From Paludibacter sp963678465 (lineage in GTDB: Bacteria > Bacteroidota > Bacteroidia > Bacteroidales > Paludibacteraceae), in NCBI GenBank assembly GCA_963678465.1, contig OY782858.1:3348001-3412000 (forward strand): a DNA stretch of 64,000 nucleotides, read 5' to 3'. The notes beneath the pieces were generated by a model. It worked only from the letters and a program-made list of their open reading frames with translations, did no database searches and was not told the origin of the DNA. A program made the position numbers and the translations under genes. Numbering within the stretch: the first letter of the stretch is position 1; each line of letters begins with the position of its first letter. Positions 42,855 to 51,185 of this stretch are shown one piece after another.

Positions 42855-44567
42855 TTACAATACTTTATAAATATCTACATTTTCAACTTCGAAAGTTTTG
42901 ATGTAGGTAGCATGTTTACGCACTTCCACTTCAGCAAACTTGAGATAGATTTCAGCCGATTTACGGAACAAATCTTCGGTGTCGCGGGTGGCATCCAAAA
43001 TAAGCAGATAACTCATTATAATATGACCTGCCATTTCTACCAACCGACGAGCCTGGAAGTCCAGGTATTCCTGATTCTTGGTTTCAACTACGCGTGTTGT
43101 TGAGTTTTCAAACAGGGTAGTCATGCTGATAAGACGTTTGCGCAATGAGTCGAACTCAGGGTTGATAGGTAAAGTTTCGTAATGGCGAATTTGTTTCAGA
43201 TATGAGCCTGTGGTTACGTGGCGGATGGCGGCTACGGTTTGTAACTGCGAAGTTCCTTCGTAAATAGTAAGGATGCGTGCATCACGATAAATACGCTCGC
43301 AGGCATAATCTTTCATAAAGCCTGAACCTCCGTGTACCTGAATGCTATCGTAAGCATTTTGGTTGGCAAATTCGCTCGAGAACATTTTCAGAACTGGCGT
43401 AAATGCATCTGCAAGTTTTTGGTATTCTTTGTAATCGGCTTTTTCTTCGGGAGTTAGTTTGCGGGTAGCTTCGAGACTTTCGTAGGCTTTATAAACGTCC
43501 ACAAAACGGGTTGTTTCGTAAAGCAAGGCGCGTGTAGCATCCAGTTTGGCTTTCATCATCGATATCATTTCGTAAACGGCTGGAAATTCGATAATTGCTT
43601 TTCCGAACTGGCGTCGATCACGGGCATAAGCGATGGCTTCGTCGTAAGCAGCTTGCGAAACGCCTACCGATTGAGCGCCAACGCCCAAACGAGCGCCATT
43701 CATCAACGACATTACGTATTTAATCAAGCCCATTCGGCGTACGCCAACTAATTTGGCAGGTGTATTGGTGAAAACCAATTCGCAGGTCGGAGAACCTTTG
43801 ATACCTAATTTATTTTCGATGCGGCGCACTTTCACTGTATCATCGTGTTTGTTGTCGGCCACGAAATAAGACAAACCGCGTCCGTCGTTGGTACCTTCTT
43901 CCGAGCGGGCCAACACGAGTTTAATTTGTGCATCACCGTTGGTGATAAAGCGTTTTACTCCATTTAGATACCAAACTCCATCTTTTTCGTTGTAAGTAGC
44001 TTTAAGCTGTACGGCTTGTAAATCCGAACCAGCATCAGGCTCTGTTAAATCCATCGAACAGGTTTGTCCTTCGCAAACGCGAGGTAAAAATTCTGCTTTG
44101 ATATCTTCGTTGGCAAATTCGGCAATGGTTTCTGCGCAGTCCTGCAATCCCCAGATATTGGCAAATCCTGCATCGGCACGCGATACCATTTCGCCACCCA
44201 TGACGTAGGGAACCATAGAAAAATTTAAACCACCATACTGACGTGGCAATGCCATACCGTAAAGACCGGCCTGAGCCAATGCATCATGGTTTTCCTGTGT
44301 GCCGCGGGCGTATTGTACGCGGTTGTTAAGTACCAGTGGGCCGTCGTGGTCAACGCTTTCGGCATTGGGGGCAATGACATCAGCACAAATCTCACCGATA
44401 ATTTCAAGCACTTTTTCGTAATTATCTATTGCATCTTCAAAATCGCGCGATGCATAATCATATTTATCTTTGTCGGCAAAGTTTTGCTCTTTGAGCGTCA
44501 CAATTTTTTGCATCAACGGATGCGATAACTGAAACTTTAAAGCCGGATTGTTACTAAAGTAGTTCAT
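42855..44567 (-). CDS. Acyl-CoA dehydrogenase (large form)
   Basis: 570 residues, about 190 longer than the short-chain type because of a C-terminal extension. FAD enzyme that oxidises acyl-CoA and hands electrons to ETF. Motifs: DLTEPDAGSDLQAVQLKA region, GIKGSPTCELVFTN, RRQFGKAIIEFPAVYEM, and IYEGTSQLQ, where the glutamate is in the position of the catalytic base in many members. It is the last gene of the etfB-etfA operon, from which it is separated by the four-helix-bundle gene. Substrate not known. Confidence 0.9.
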   Translation of the reverse strand: MNYFSNNPALKFQLSHPLMQKIVTLKEQNFADKDKYDYASRDFEDAIDNYEKVLEIIGEICADVIAPNAESVDHDGPLVLNNRVQYARGTQENHDALAQAGLYGMALPRQYGGLNFSMVPYVMGGEMVSRADAGFANIWGLQDCAETIAEFANEDIKAEFLPRVCEGQTCSMDLTEPDAGSDLQAVQLKATYNEKDGVWYLNGVKRFITNGDAQIKLVLARSEEGTNDGRGLSYFVADNKHDDTVKVRRIENKLGIKGSPTCELVFTNTPAKLVGVRRMGLIKYVMSLMNGARLGVGAQSVGVSQAAYDEAIAYARDRRQFGKAIIEFPAVYEMISMMKAKLDATRALLYETTRFVDVYKAYESLEATRKLTPEEKADYKEYQKLADAFTPVLKMFSSEFANQNAYDSIQVHGGSGFMKDYACERIYRDARILTIYEGTSQLQTVAAIRHVTTGSYLKQIRHYETLPINPEFDSLRKRLISMTTLFENSTTRVVETKNQEYLDFQARRLVEMAGHIIMSYLLILDATRDTEDLFRKSAEIYLKFAEVEVRKHATYIKTFEVENVDIYKVL

Positions 44568-44580
44568 AATATTGTTTTTA

Positions 44581-45074
44581 TGAAGTTATAGAAGTTTTTG
44601 ATGTGAAGTTATAGAAGTTAGTTTGGATTATATGAAGTTATAAGAGGCTGAAATTTAAGCTATTTTGCCTTGGTATTTAAATCTATCAATATCTTTTCGC
44701 AATAATTATTTAAAGATTTACTGGTATCTTCCAAAAGAGTATTTAATTTTTCCGACTGATTGTTATCAATGTAATTTATATCTTTTGAGAGAATAATATA
44801 ATACCTGCATTCTTCAAGGCTACTTTGAGCAATATTGAAAAATCTTAATTTCTCAGTTCTGCTCAATCTTTTATATCCTTCAGCTATATTTGCTGGTATT
44901 GATATTGCAGCTCTTCGAAATTGTGATACTAAACCAAAAAGTTCATGTTTGGGATAAGTTACGGTTAAACTGTACATTTCTAAAACAAAACAATGAGCCT
45001 GTTGCCACATTCTTAAATCTATAAATGAACTTGTTGTAGCCATAACTTCTTAACTTCAATAACTTCTTAACTTC
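44581..45074. mobile_element. Repeat-bracketed cassette with a four-helix-bundle gene inserted in the etf operon
   Basis: On the low side: direct copies of TGAAGTTATAGAAGTT at 44581-44596 and 44604-44619, and a shorter TGAAGTTATAAGAG at 44633. On the high side: two copies of ATAACTTCTTAACTTC at 45042-45057 and 45059-45074. The two sides are inverted relative to each other (GAAGTTA versus TAACTTC). Between them sits only the gene 44660-45043, whose ATG is part of the last repeat. This looks like a small element placed between etfA and the acyl-CoA dehydrogenase gene. No transposase. The mobile nature is inferred. Confidence 0.55.
44660..45043 (-). CDS. Four-helix-bundle protein of the S23/23S-rRNA-intervening-sequence family
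   Basis: 127 residues. FIDLRMWQQAHCFVLEMYSLT at the N-terminus, FGLVSQFRRAAISIPANIAEGYKRLSR in the middle and AQSSLEECRYYIILSKD are the conserved parts of the S23/TIGR02436 family (only described by position here: helices about 8-30, 40-65, 70-95, 100-122). The family includes proteins coded in 23S rRNA intervening sequences and the bAvd subunit of diversity-generating retroelements. No reverse transcriptase is nearby. Function unknown. It is in the same direction as its operon, with repeats on both sides. Confidence 0.85.
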   Translation of the reverse strand: MATTSSFIDLRMWQQAHCFVLEMYSLTVTYPKHELFGLVSQFRRAAISIPANIAEGYKRLSRTEKLRFFNIAQSSLEECRYYIILSKDINYIDNNQSEKLNTLLEDTSKSLNNYCEKILIDLNTKAK

Positions 45075-45083
45075 TCTTTCTAA

Positions 45084-46103
45084 TTACTTCGAATTTTTTT
45101 TATAATATTGAATCATTTTCGGAATTACTTCTTCCACAGTGCCGGTGATTACGTAATCGGCAATCTGGTTGATAGGTGCATGAGGATCGCTGTTGATGGC
45201 AATAATCATAGCGCTTTCCTGCATACCGGCAATGTGCTGGATTTGACCCGAGATACCGCACGCAATGTACAGTTTGGGGCGAACGGTTGTTCCTGTTTGT
45301 CCAATCTGACGTTCGTGTTCAGTCATGCCTGAGTCAACGGCGGCACGTGAAGCACCCACTTCGCCGCCCAAAACGGCAGCCAAATCGTAAAGCATTTTGA
45401 AATTTTCGGCACTTCCCATTCCATAGCCTCCGGCTACAACAATAGGTGCAGCTTTCAGGTTTACTTTCGATTTTTCCATGTGGCGTTCAATCACCTCAAT
45501 CACAAAATCAGTATCCGAAACGTATTTAGCTACTTCCAGTTTTTTTGTTTTTCCGGCAAATTTTGCATCGCGGATTTCTTTTTTCATTACGCCTTCGCGA
45601 ACTGTTGCCATTTGCGGGCGGCAATCAGGATTCACAATAGTTGCAACGATATTTCCTCCAAAAGCAGGACGAATCTGATACAAAAGGTTTTCGTATGTTT
45701 TTCCGGCTTTTTTATCTTCATAAGTTCCAATTTCGAGCGAAGTACAGTCTGCTGTTAGTCCGCTGAACAAAGCTGATGAAACACGCGGGCCTAAATCGCG
45801 ACCGATAGAAGTGGCTCCCATCAGGGCAATTTGAGGTTTTTCTTCTTTGAAAAGATTTACCAGTAACGAAGTGTGTGGTAAAGTGGTGTAAGGAGCCAAA
45901 CGTTTGTCGTCGGCCAAATAAAGCGTATCAACGCCATAAGGGAAAACCTGCGCACCAATTTTGTCGAGCTGATAGCCGGCAGCTACCGCTTCGAGCTTGC
46001 ATTTTAGCTGATCCGCCAAAGAGCGACCTTTGGTGAGCAGTTCAAGACTAACATCGCCTACAATGCCGTCTTCTATTTCGAGATATACAAATATGTTATT
46101 CAT
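45084..46103 (-). CDS. etfA: Electron transfer flavoprotein alpha subunit
   Basis: 339 residues. The C-terminal FAD-binding region is clear: VVAGGYGMGSAENF, GEVGASRAAVDSGM, QIGQTGTTVRPKLYIACGISGQIQH in pieces, and INSDPHAPINQIADY. Pairs with EtfB to shuttle electrons from acyl-CoA dehydrogenase to the respiratory chain or a bifurcating partner. 97 bp downstream of etfB. Whether this ETF is of bifurcating type cannot be settled without structure-based comparison. Confidence 0.95.
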   Translation of the reverse strand: MNNIFVYLEIEDGIVGDVSLELLTKGRSLADQLKCKLEAVAAGYQLDKIGAQVFPYGVDTLYLADDKRLAPYTTLPHTSLLVNLFKEEKPQIALMGATSIGRDLGPRVSSALFSGLTADCTSLEIGTYEDKKAGKTYENLLYQIRPAFGGNIVATIVNPDCRPQMATVREGVMKKEIRDAKFAGKTKKLEVAKYVSDTDFVIEVIERHMEKSKVNLKAAPIVVAGGYGMGSAENFKMLYDLAAVLGGEVGASRAAVDSGMTEHERQIGQTGTTVRPKLYIACGISGQIQHIAGMQESAMIIAINSDPHAPINQIADYVITGTVEEVIPKMIQYYKKNSK

Positions 46104-46200
46104 TATTTTTTCCAGGAATTTTAGTTACAAATGCATGTTTAATGAAAAAGTTTGAAAGTTTATAAAGTAACATTCTGTCAATTATCAACTTTCAACAGCT

Positions 46201-47073
46201 TTACCCAATCGTGTGGTTGGCAATCAATTCTTTCATTAGATCTTCAATTTCCACATCCGAAGCGTTCATGCGCTTACTTTCTTTGGCAGTAAATACTACG
46301 TTTTCGATTTGTTTTACTTTGGTTGGTGAACCCGAAAGTCCTAACCACTGGATATCGTGCTCAATATCACTAACTCCCCATTCGTTGATGTTGAGGTATG
46401 GATGTGAGCTATACAAATCGGTGTAATCTGAACCTGATTCCTGTTTCTCGGTAGGAGTGGCGGCATGTTTGTACTTGAGGGTAAGTTTCGCGTGGCGTGG
46501 ACGACAGTTGGCAGCCGAGCCATTTACTGTAACAAGTGTTGGTAACGAACCTTTTACTACTTCAATACCACGTTCTAGGCGACGTTTTACGGTAATTGTA
46601 TTGTTGGAACAATCGAGAATTTCTTCGGCATACGTAATTTGTGGTAAGCCTAATTTTTCGGCAACCTGTGGGCCAACCTGTGCAGTATCACCGTCAATTG
46701 CCTGGCGACCGCAAACGATAATATCTATTTTGCCCATTTTACGAATGGCGCAAGCCAGTGCATACGAAGTTGCCAGTGTATCCGAACCTGCGAACTCGCG
46801 CCCGCTCAACAGGTAACCGCCATCGGCGCCACGATACATACTTTCGCGAATAATTTCGGCAGCACGTGCTGGCCCCATGGTGAGTACATGAACTGTTGCA
46901 CCTTCGATTTTTGATTTTAAGCGCAATGCCTGTTCGAGTGCGTTGAGATCCTCGGGGTTGTAAATGGCAGGAAGTGCAGCACGGTTTACCGTTCCATCGG
47001 CTTTCATCGCATCTTTACCTACGTTCCGGGTGTCGGGCACTTGTTTGGCAAGAACTACAATTTTAAAACTCAT
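46201..47073 (-). CDS. etfB: Electron transfer flavoprotein beta subunit
   Basis: 290 residues, somewhat longer than the common 250. N-terminal FKIVVLAKQVPDTRNVGKDAM, ALEQALRLKS, and the nucleotide-binding VCGRQAIDGDTAQVGPQVAEKLGLPQ are typical. First gene of the operon etfB - etfA - (four-helix-bundle) - acyl-CoA dehydrogenase, with a good promoter 62 bp upstream. ATG start. Confidence 0.95.
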   Translation of the reverse strand: MSFKIVVLAKQVPDTRNVGKDAMKADGTVNRAALPAIYNPEDLNALEQALRLKSKIEGATVHVLTMGPARAAEIIRESMYRGADGGYLLSGREFAGSDTLATSYALACAIRKMGKIDIIVCGRQAIDGDTAQVGPQVAEKLGLPQITYAEEILDCSNNTITVKRRLERGIEVVKGSLPTLVTVNGSAANCRPRHAKLTLKYKHAATPTEKQESGSDYTDLYSSHPYLNINEWGVSDIEHDIQWLGLSGSPTKVKQIENVVFTAKESKRMNASDVEIEDLMKELIANHTIG

Positions 47074-47134
47074 AAGCGTATTGATTAGTTAATTTATATG
47101 GGAGTGATTTTCTGTTTATTTGTTTTAGCAAATG

Positions 47135-47164
47135 CAAAAATAACAGTTTTTATCGAAACGGCAA
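47135..47164 (-). promoter_or_regulatory. Promoter of the etf operon
   Basis: Minus strand TTG (47164-47162), 19-bp spacer, TATTTTTG (47142-47135). The -7 box is 61 bp before the etfB ATG. Confidence 0.75.
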
Positions 47165-47213
47165 CTTGAATATGCACACAACTGTAAAATTGTGCAATTA
47201 TCAGTATTAATAC

Positions 47214-47300
47214 AAAAAAACGCGGGACTTTTCACAAAGTCCCGCGTTTCAATAGGTATTAGTTTTTTAAGGTATAAAAAAGATTGTGTTGTTTAGTTAA
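47214..47300 (-). ncRNA. Candidate small RNA ending in an intrinsic terminator
   Basis: A strong minus-strand terminator (perfect 14-bp stem around CGCGGGACTTT / AAAGTCCCGCG, 47249-47236 and 47231-47218, then seven T) lies upstream of the etfB promoter, so it does not belong to that operon. No minus-strand gene lies before it. A minus-strand promoter-like pair, TTG (47337-47335) and TTTCTTTG (47314-47307, one mismatch), would give an RNA of about 85 nt. No meaningful reading frame is in it. Terminator confident, RNA only inferred. Confidence 0.45.
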
Positions 47301-47653
47301 CGGTTGCAAAGAAACAGCGAAATTTCGAAGCTTACAAGTGAAAAAACATGTTTTACAACCTATTTTTGACTATTTTCTATATTTTTTTTAATGTCTCAAA
47401 AGTTAAATGTATGGCTATCTTTCATTGAATTAGTTTGTTATGTGTTTTTGGACGTTTCTAACAAAAATAAAAGAAATAATCATTTTGTTTGCAATTATAG
47501 AAAACACAGTTTAAATACTGTTGCTATTTCGCAAAGATATAAAATATTCAATGATATTTCTAAAATAATTGAACAGTTAAACATCAAAGGTAAAAAAGAT
47601 ATAGAATGCGCGGGATAGGTTATAAACTTTATCGGAAAACAGCTAATTATTTA
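47250..47653. other. Long AT-rich intergenic region before the glutaminyl cyclase gene
   Basis: No convincing gene. A plus-strand frame of 75 codons at 47391-47618 has a TATTTTTG box 23 bp upstream (47361-47368) but no family resemblance; I do not call it. A minus-strand TATCTTTG (47539-47532) has no -33. The candidate small RNA's promoter lies at 47307-47337. Confidence 0.4.
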
Positions 47654-47661
47654 TATCTTTG
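47654..47661 (+). promoter_or_regulatory. -7 box upstream of the glutaminyl cyclase gene
   Basis: TATCTTTG, 19 bp before the ATG at 47680. Confidence 0.6.
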
Positions 47662-47679
47662 TAGTTCATTTGACTAAAT

Positions 47680-48660
47680 ATGAAGAAAATATACATTTTT
47701 TTGTTCTTTACTGCTCTGCTTTTGGGTTGCAATAAGTCGGCAAAAACACAAGCAACTGCAACTATGGATGTTCAAAAGGTGATTGTGCCGGTGTTTGTTG
47801 CAGATTCAGCTTACAAATACGTGAAACAACAGGTTGATTTTGGTCCACGGGTACCAAACACAAAAGCCCATGTGTTATGTGCAACGTATTTGGCTGAAAG
47901 TCTTAAAAGTTTTGGAGCGGAAGTGACGCTGCAAAAGGCAACGCTTAGCACTTTCGATGGAACGAGGTTAAATGCTGTCAATATTATCGGATCATATAAT
48001 GTAGAGAATGAGAATCGGATTCTGCTTTTTGCGCATTGGGATTCGCGTCCGTGGAGTGACAATGATCCGGACCCGACGAAGCATCGACAAGCTGTTGATG
48101 GCGCTAATGATGGTGCCAGCGGAGTGGGTGTTTTGCTCGAAATGGCAAGACAATTTGGTTTAAAACATCCAACTGTAGGAGTAGACATTGCTTTTTTTGA
48201 TGCAGAAGATTATGGAGCACCCTCAGATTTTAAGGGAAATACAGAAGATTCGTGGTGTTTGGGTACGCAGTATTGGTGCAAAAATCCGCATGTAAAAGGA
48301 TATCGTGCAAAATATGGTATATTGCTCGATATGGTTGGAGCTCCGGGTGCTACTTTTTATAAAGAACAGATTTCGATGTATTATGCGGCTCATGTGGTGA
48401 ATAAGGTTTGGTCGGCGGCCGAAAAGCTTGGCTTTGGTCAGTATTTTGTAAACGCTCAGGGCGGTGCGGTGACCGATGATCATTTGTACGTAAATAAAAT
48501 GACCGACATACCGAGTATCGATATCATACAGTACGACCCAAATACCGAAAGTGGCTTTGGGGCTTATTGGCATACTACCAATGATACCATGGAGAATATT
48601 GATAAAAATACGCTTTACGCAGTAGGAACTACCTTGTTGGATATAGTGTACGCCGAATGA
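47680..48660 (+). CDS. M28-family glutaminyl-peptide cyclotransferase, lipoprotein
   Basis: 326 residues. Lipoprotein signal ends LLLGC (C17). The M28 zinc-peptidase fold has HWDSRPW (119-125), zinc-site GANDGASGVG (D144), FFDAEDYG (E176), TDDHLY (D266-D267, H268) and YWHTTNDT (H298). This is the arrangement of animal-type glutaminyl cyclases such as the Porphyromonas enzyme, which turns N-terminal Gln of exported proteins into pyroglutamate, rather than an ordinary aminopeptidase. Several secreted proteins in this window begin with Gln after the signal peptide, which fits. Periplasmic side of the inner or outer membrane. Confidence 0.85.
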   Translation: MKKIYIFLFFTALLLGCNKSAKTQATATMDVQKVIVPVFVADSAYKYVKQQVDFGPRVPNTKAHVLCATYLAESLKSFGAEVTLQKATLSTFDGTRLNAVNIIGSYNVENENRILLFAHWDSRPWSDNDPDPTKHRQAVDGANDGASGVGVLLEMARQFGLKHPTVGVDIAFFDAEDYGAPSDFKGNTEDSWCLGTQYWCKNPHVKGYRAKYGILLDMVGAPGATFYKEQISMYYAAHVVNKVWSAAEKLGFGQYFVNAQGGAVTDDHLYVNKMTDIPSIDIIQYDPNTESGFGAYWHTTNDTMENIDKNTLYAVGTTLLDIVYAE

Positions 48661-48721
48661 AAGCATTTCCATGTTTTTTCGGAATATCCGCACAGATAAA
48701 TAACAGAGCAAATTAGTGGAA

Positions 48722-49798
48722 ATGAAATTCAATAAAATAACTGTAAAGATTGGAAGTAATGTGCTTACACGTGCTGATGGAACGTTGGATGTAACACGTA
48801 TGTCGGCACTTGTGGATCAAATTGCAGTATTGCACAAAAGAGGCGTTGAAATTGTAATTGTTTCGTCGGGTGCTGTTGCATCTGGGCGAAGCTTATTGGG
48901 GCTTACCAAAAAGATGGATGTTGTGGATCAGCGACAGCTTTTTTCTGCCGTTGGGCAAGCCAAGTTGATAAATCATTATTGGGATTTGTTTCGCGATCAT
49001 GGAATTACGGTAGGTCAGGTGCTGACGATGAAAGAAAATTTCGGAAGCCGTCGTCATTATTTAAATCAACGGAATTGTATGAGGGTGATGTTGGAAAATA
49101 ATGTCATACCCATTGTAAATGAAAATGATACGGTTTCGGTGTCGGAGTTGATGTTTACCGATAATGATGAACTTTCTGGCCTGATTGCATCGATGATGGA
49201 CATGGAAGCCTTGATTATTCTGAGTAATATTGATGGAATCTATAACGGTTCACCGGCTCATCCTGAGTCGAAAGTTATTCGTCAGATTGAGAAAGGTCAG
49301 GATATTTCGGACTTCATTCAGACGACCAAATCAACCTTTGGACGTGGAGGAATGGGCACAAAAACAACAATTGCACGTAAAATTGCCGACGAAGGAATTG
49401 ATGTAATTATTGCCAATGGAAAAACGAACGATATCTTGATCCGGTTGTTGGACAGGAACGAAGATGTGGTGTGTACCCGTTTTGTGGCCTCGACAGAAGG
49501 AGTGTCGAGCGTTAAAAAATGGATTGCTCACAGTCAGGGTTTTGCAAAAGGAGAAATTCATGTCAATGAAAATGCAGCGAAAGCGCTGATTGGCGAAAAT
49601 GCAGTGAGTCTGTTGCCGGTGGGCGTTGTTAAAATAGAGGGCGAATTTGAAAAGGATGATATAGTGAAAATTTTCGACCATGACGCTCATTTGTTGGGCG
49701 TAGGCAAAGTGCAGTACGACAGCGCAAAAGCACAAGATCTGATCGGGAAGAAAAATCAAAAACCCCTGGTACATTGCGATTATTTGTATCTCGAATAA
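48722..49798 (+). CDS. proB: Glutamate 5-kinase
   Basis: 358 residues from the ATG at 48722 (the frame also offers GTG at 48716). Amino-acid-kinase domain (TVKIGSNVLTRADG, IVIVSSGAVASGRSLLGL, VNENDTVSVSEL, LSNIDGIY, GRGGMGTKTTIARKIAD in segments) followed by a C-terminal PUA domain (about 270-358). Phosphorylates glutamate, first step of proline synthesis, usually proline-inhibited. Here it is separated from proA by two unknown exported proteins in the same direction. Confidence 0.95.
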   Translation: MKFNKITVKIGSNVLTRADGTLDVTRMSALVDQIAVLHKRGVEIVIVSSGAVASGRSLLGLTKKMDVVDQRQLFSAVGQAKLINHYWDLFRDHGITVGQVLTMKENFGSRRHYLNQRNCMRVMLENNVIPIVNENDTVSVSELMFTDNDELSGLIASMMDMEALIILSNIDGIYNGSPAHPESKVIRQIEKGQDISDFIQTTKSTFGRGGMGTKTTIARKIADEGIDVIIANGKTNDILIRLLDRNEDVVCTRFVASTEGVSSVKKWIAHSQGFAKGEIHVNENAAKALIGENAVSLLPVGVVKIEGEFEKDDIVKIFDHDAHLLGVGKVQYDSAKAQDLIGKKNQKPLVHCDYLYLE

Positions 49799-49829
49799 AA
49801 CTAAACTCAACTCAATAAATCATTTTCCT

Positions 49830-50507
49830 ATGCATTCGAAAATTCTCAAACTTATTTTTGTTTTAACTTCAGTATTTGTACTGCAAAGCTGTTTGACCAA
49901 TAAAAAAATAACTCAACTGATTGAACGAAAAGTTGGTAGTGAGGTCAGAACGCAAAAAACAGTGAATACAAATGCTTTGTTGCTTAATACCGATTCGTTG
50001 TCAAAAATGGATGCTGTTGCAGTTGTGAAAAAAGGGAAATCGTTTGTCATTCCGGCTATCTTTTTTTGGATGTGGAATAAAGATACGAGCTGTGAAATTA
50101 ATACGATGTATTTCAGTAATTTATTTGCCGGGATTCTAATTGAGAAAGCAAATGAGTTTAAACTGGAAAAGCACCTGGGAAACAAGAAAATTGAGATTTC
50201 GTTAGTAAAAGTACCGGCACGTTTTACCTATGCTAATAGCGGGACAATTATTTATGGTTTAGTGTTTTATACCTATAACTTCAGCGAAACCATTCGTATC
50301 GACGACCAGGAATTTGTTTTTGCTTACCGGATTACACAGGAGGGTACGGAGATAAAAGCCGATCGTTATACCTACAGTTTTGATACAGCTTATAGGGATT
50401 TTAGTCTTAGATCAGAGAAATTCATCGAAAAGTATCTCGATCAGATGAAGCTGGATTTTGAAAAGAAAAGCAGTGACTTTATTGAACAAATTATTGAAGA
50501 ATTATAA
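49830..50507 (+). CDS. Lipoprotein of unknown function between proB and proA
   Basis: 225 residues. Lipoprotein signal MHSKILKLIFVLTSVFVLQSC (C at about 21). The rest is a mixed alpha-beta chain with a C-terminal acidic helical part (IEKYLDQMKLDFEKKSSDFIEQIIEEL ends the protein). No family recognised. It lies 31 bp after proB and 11 bp before the next gene. Being inserted in the proline operon does not by itself imply a role in proline synthesis. Confidence 0.65.
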   Translation: MHSKILKLIFVLTSVFVLQSCLTNKKITQLIERKVGSEVRTQKTVNTNALLLNTDSLSKMDAVAVVKKGKSFVIPAIFFWMWNKDTSCEINTMYFSNLFAGILIEKANEFKLEKHLGNKKIEISLVKVPARFTYANSGTIIYGLVFYTYNFSETIRIDDQEFVFAYRITQEGTEIKADRYTYSFDTAYRDFSLRSEKFIEKYLDQMKLDFEKKSSDFIEQIIEEL

Positions 50508-50518
50508 AACCTACTGCA

Positions 50519-51172
50519 TTGAAATACTTATTCGTTTTGCTATTCATTTCGCTGACATTCAGTTTTACACTTGATGCAGCCAATGTGCCGGGCTATATTA
50601 TAAAGAATAGTTCCGATACGGTTTGGGGCGAAATTAAAGTGAGCCCGTTCAGCCGGATAAAAGGAAGTCTAAATCTGAACGGCCCTGAGACAAGTTCTTT
50701 TTATTTTGGAGTAGTTTTCAGAGAGAACTCAGCCAGTGATTTTGTAACTTATTACCCAAAATCACTTCAGGGTTTTTCGTTTCAGTATAAATCAGTGTAC
50801 TATCATTTCAATCGCTTTACGCTGAATTATAAAAGTATAGTGGTTTCCGAAGAGAAAAGAGATCAGTTTTTGTGTCTTTTGTACCGCGATTCAAATTATC
50901 AACTATACAGGAATGTGCTTGTGGATCCGGCCAACGGATTGATAAGTGTTCCGGATAAATGGTTGCAATACACGATTTATTATTTATACAGCCCCTCCAA
51001 AGGAATTGTAAAAGTAGAAAAAACCAAACAATATAAAGAGTTTAGGTCTTTGCTTTCAGCTTATGGTTTTGATGCTCAGTTTGTGGCTCAACTTGATAAG
51101 TCAACCGATTTTGTCGATATAATGAACGTGCTTAAACAATATAATAGTTGGTTGAAAATCAACAAAAAATAG
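50519..51172 (+). CDS. Exported protein of unknown function, TTG start
   Basis: 217 residues. The only workable start is TTG at 50519: the in-frame stop TGA at 50495 lies just upstream and no ATG is between. The predicted signal peptide KYLFVLLFISLTFSFTLDA supports it, and here the mature end is not Gln. Beta-rich remainder (VWGEIKVSPFSRIKGSLNL, YYHFNRFTLNYKSIVVS), followed by a helical tail. Similar small exported proteins occur in Bacteroidota, without known role. 13 bp before proA. Confidence 0.62.
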   Translation: MKYLFVLLFISLTFSFTLDAANVPGYIIKNSSDTVWGEIKVSPFSRIKGSLNLNGPETSSFYFGVVFRENSASDFVTYYPKSLQGFSFQYKSVYYHFNRFTLNYKSIVVSEEKRDQFLCLLYRDSNYQLYRNVLVDPANGLISVPDKWLQYTIYYLYSPSKGIVKVEKTKQYKEFRSLLSAYGFDAQFVAQLDKSTDFVDIMNVLKQYNSWLKINKK

Positions 51173-51185
51173 TAATTTTTAGAAT

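Noticed and set aside
47391..47618. 75-codon plus-strand frame in the gap before the glutaminyl cyclase gene
   Set aside because: It has a TATTTTTG box upstream but no recognisable family, a composition like the surrounding intergenic DNA, and no partner gene. Left as part of the intergenic note.
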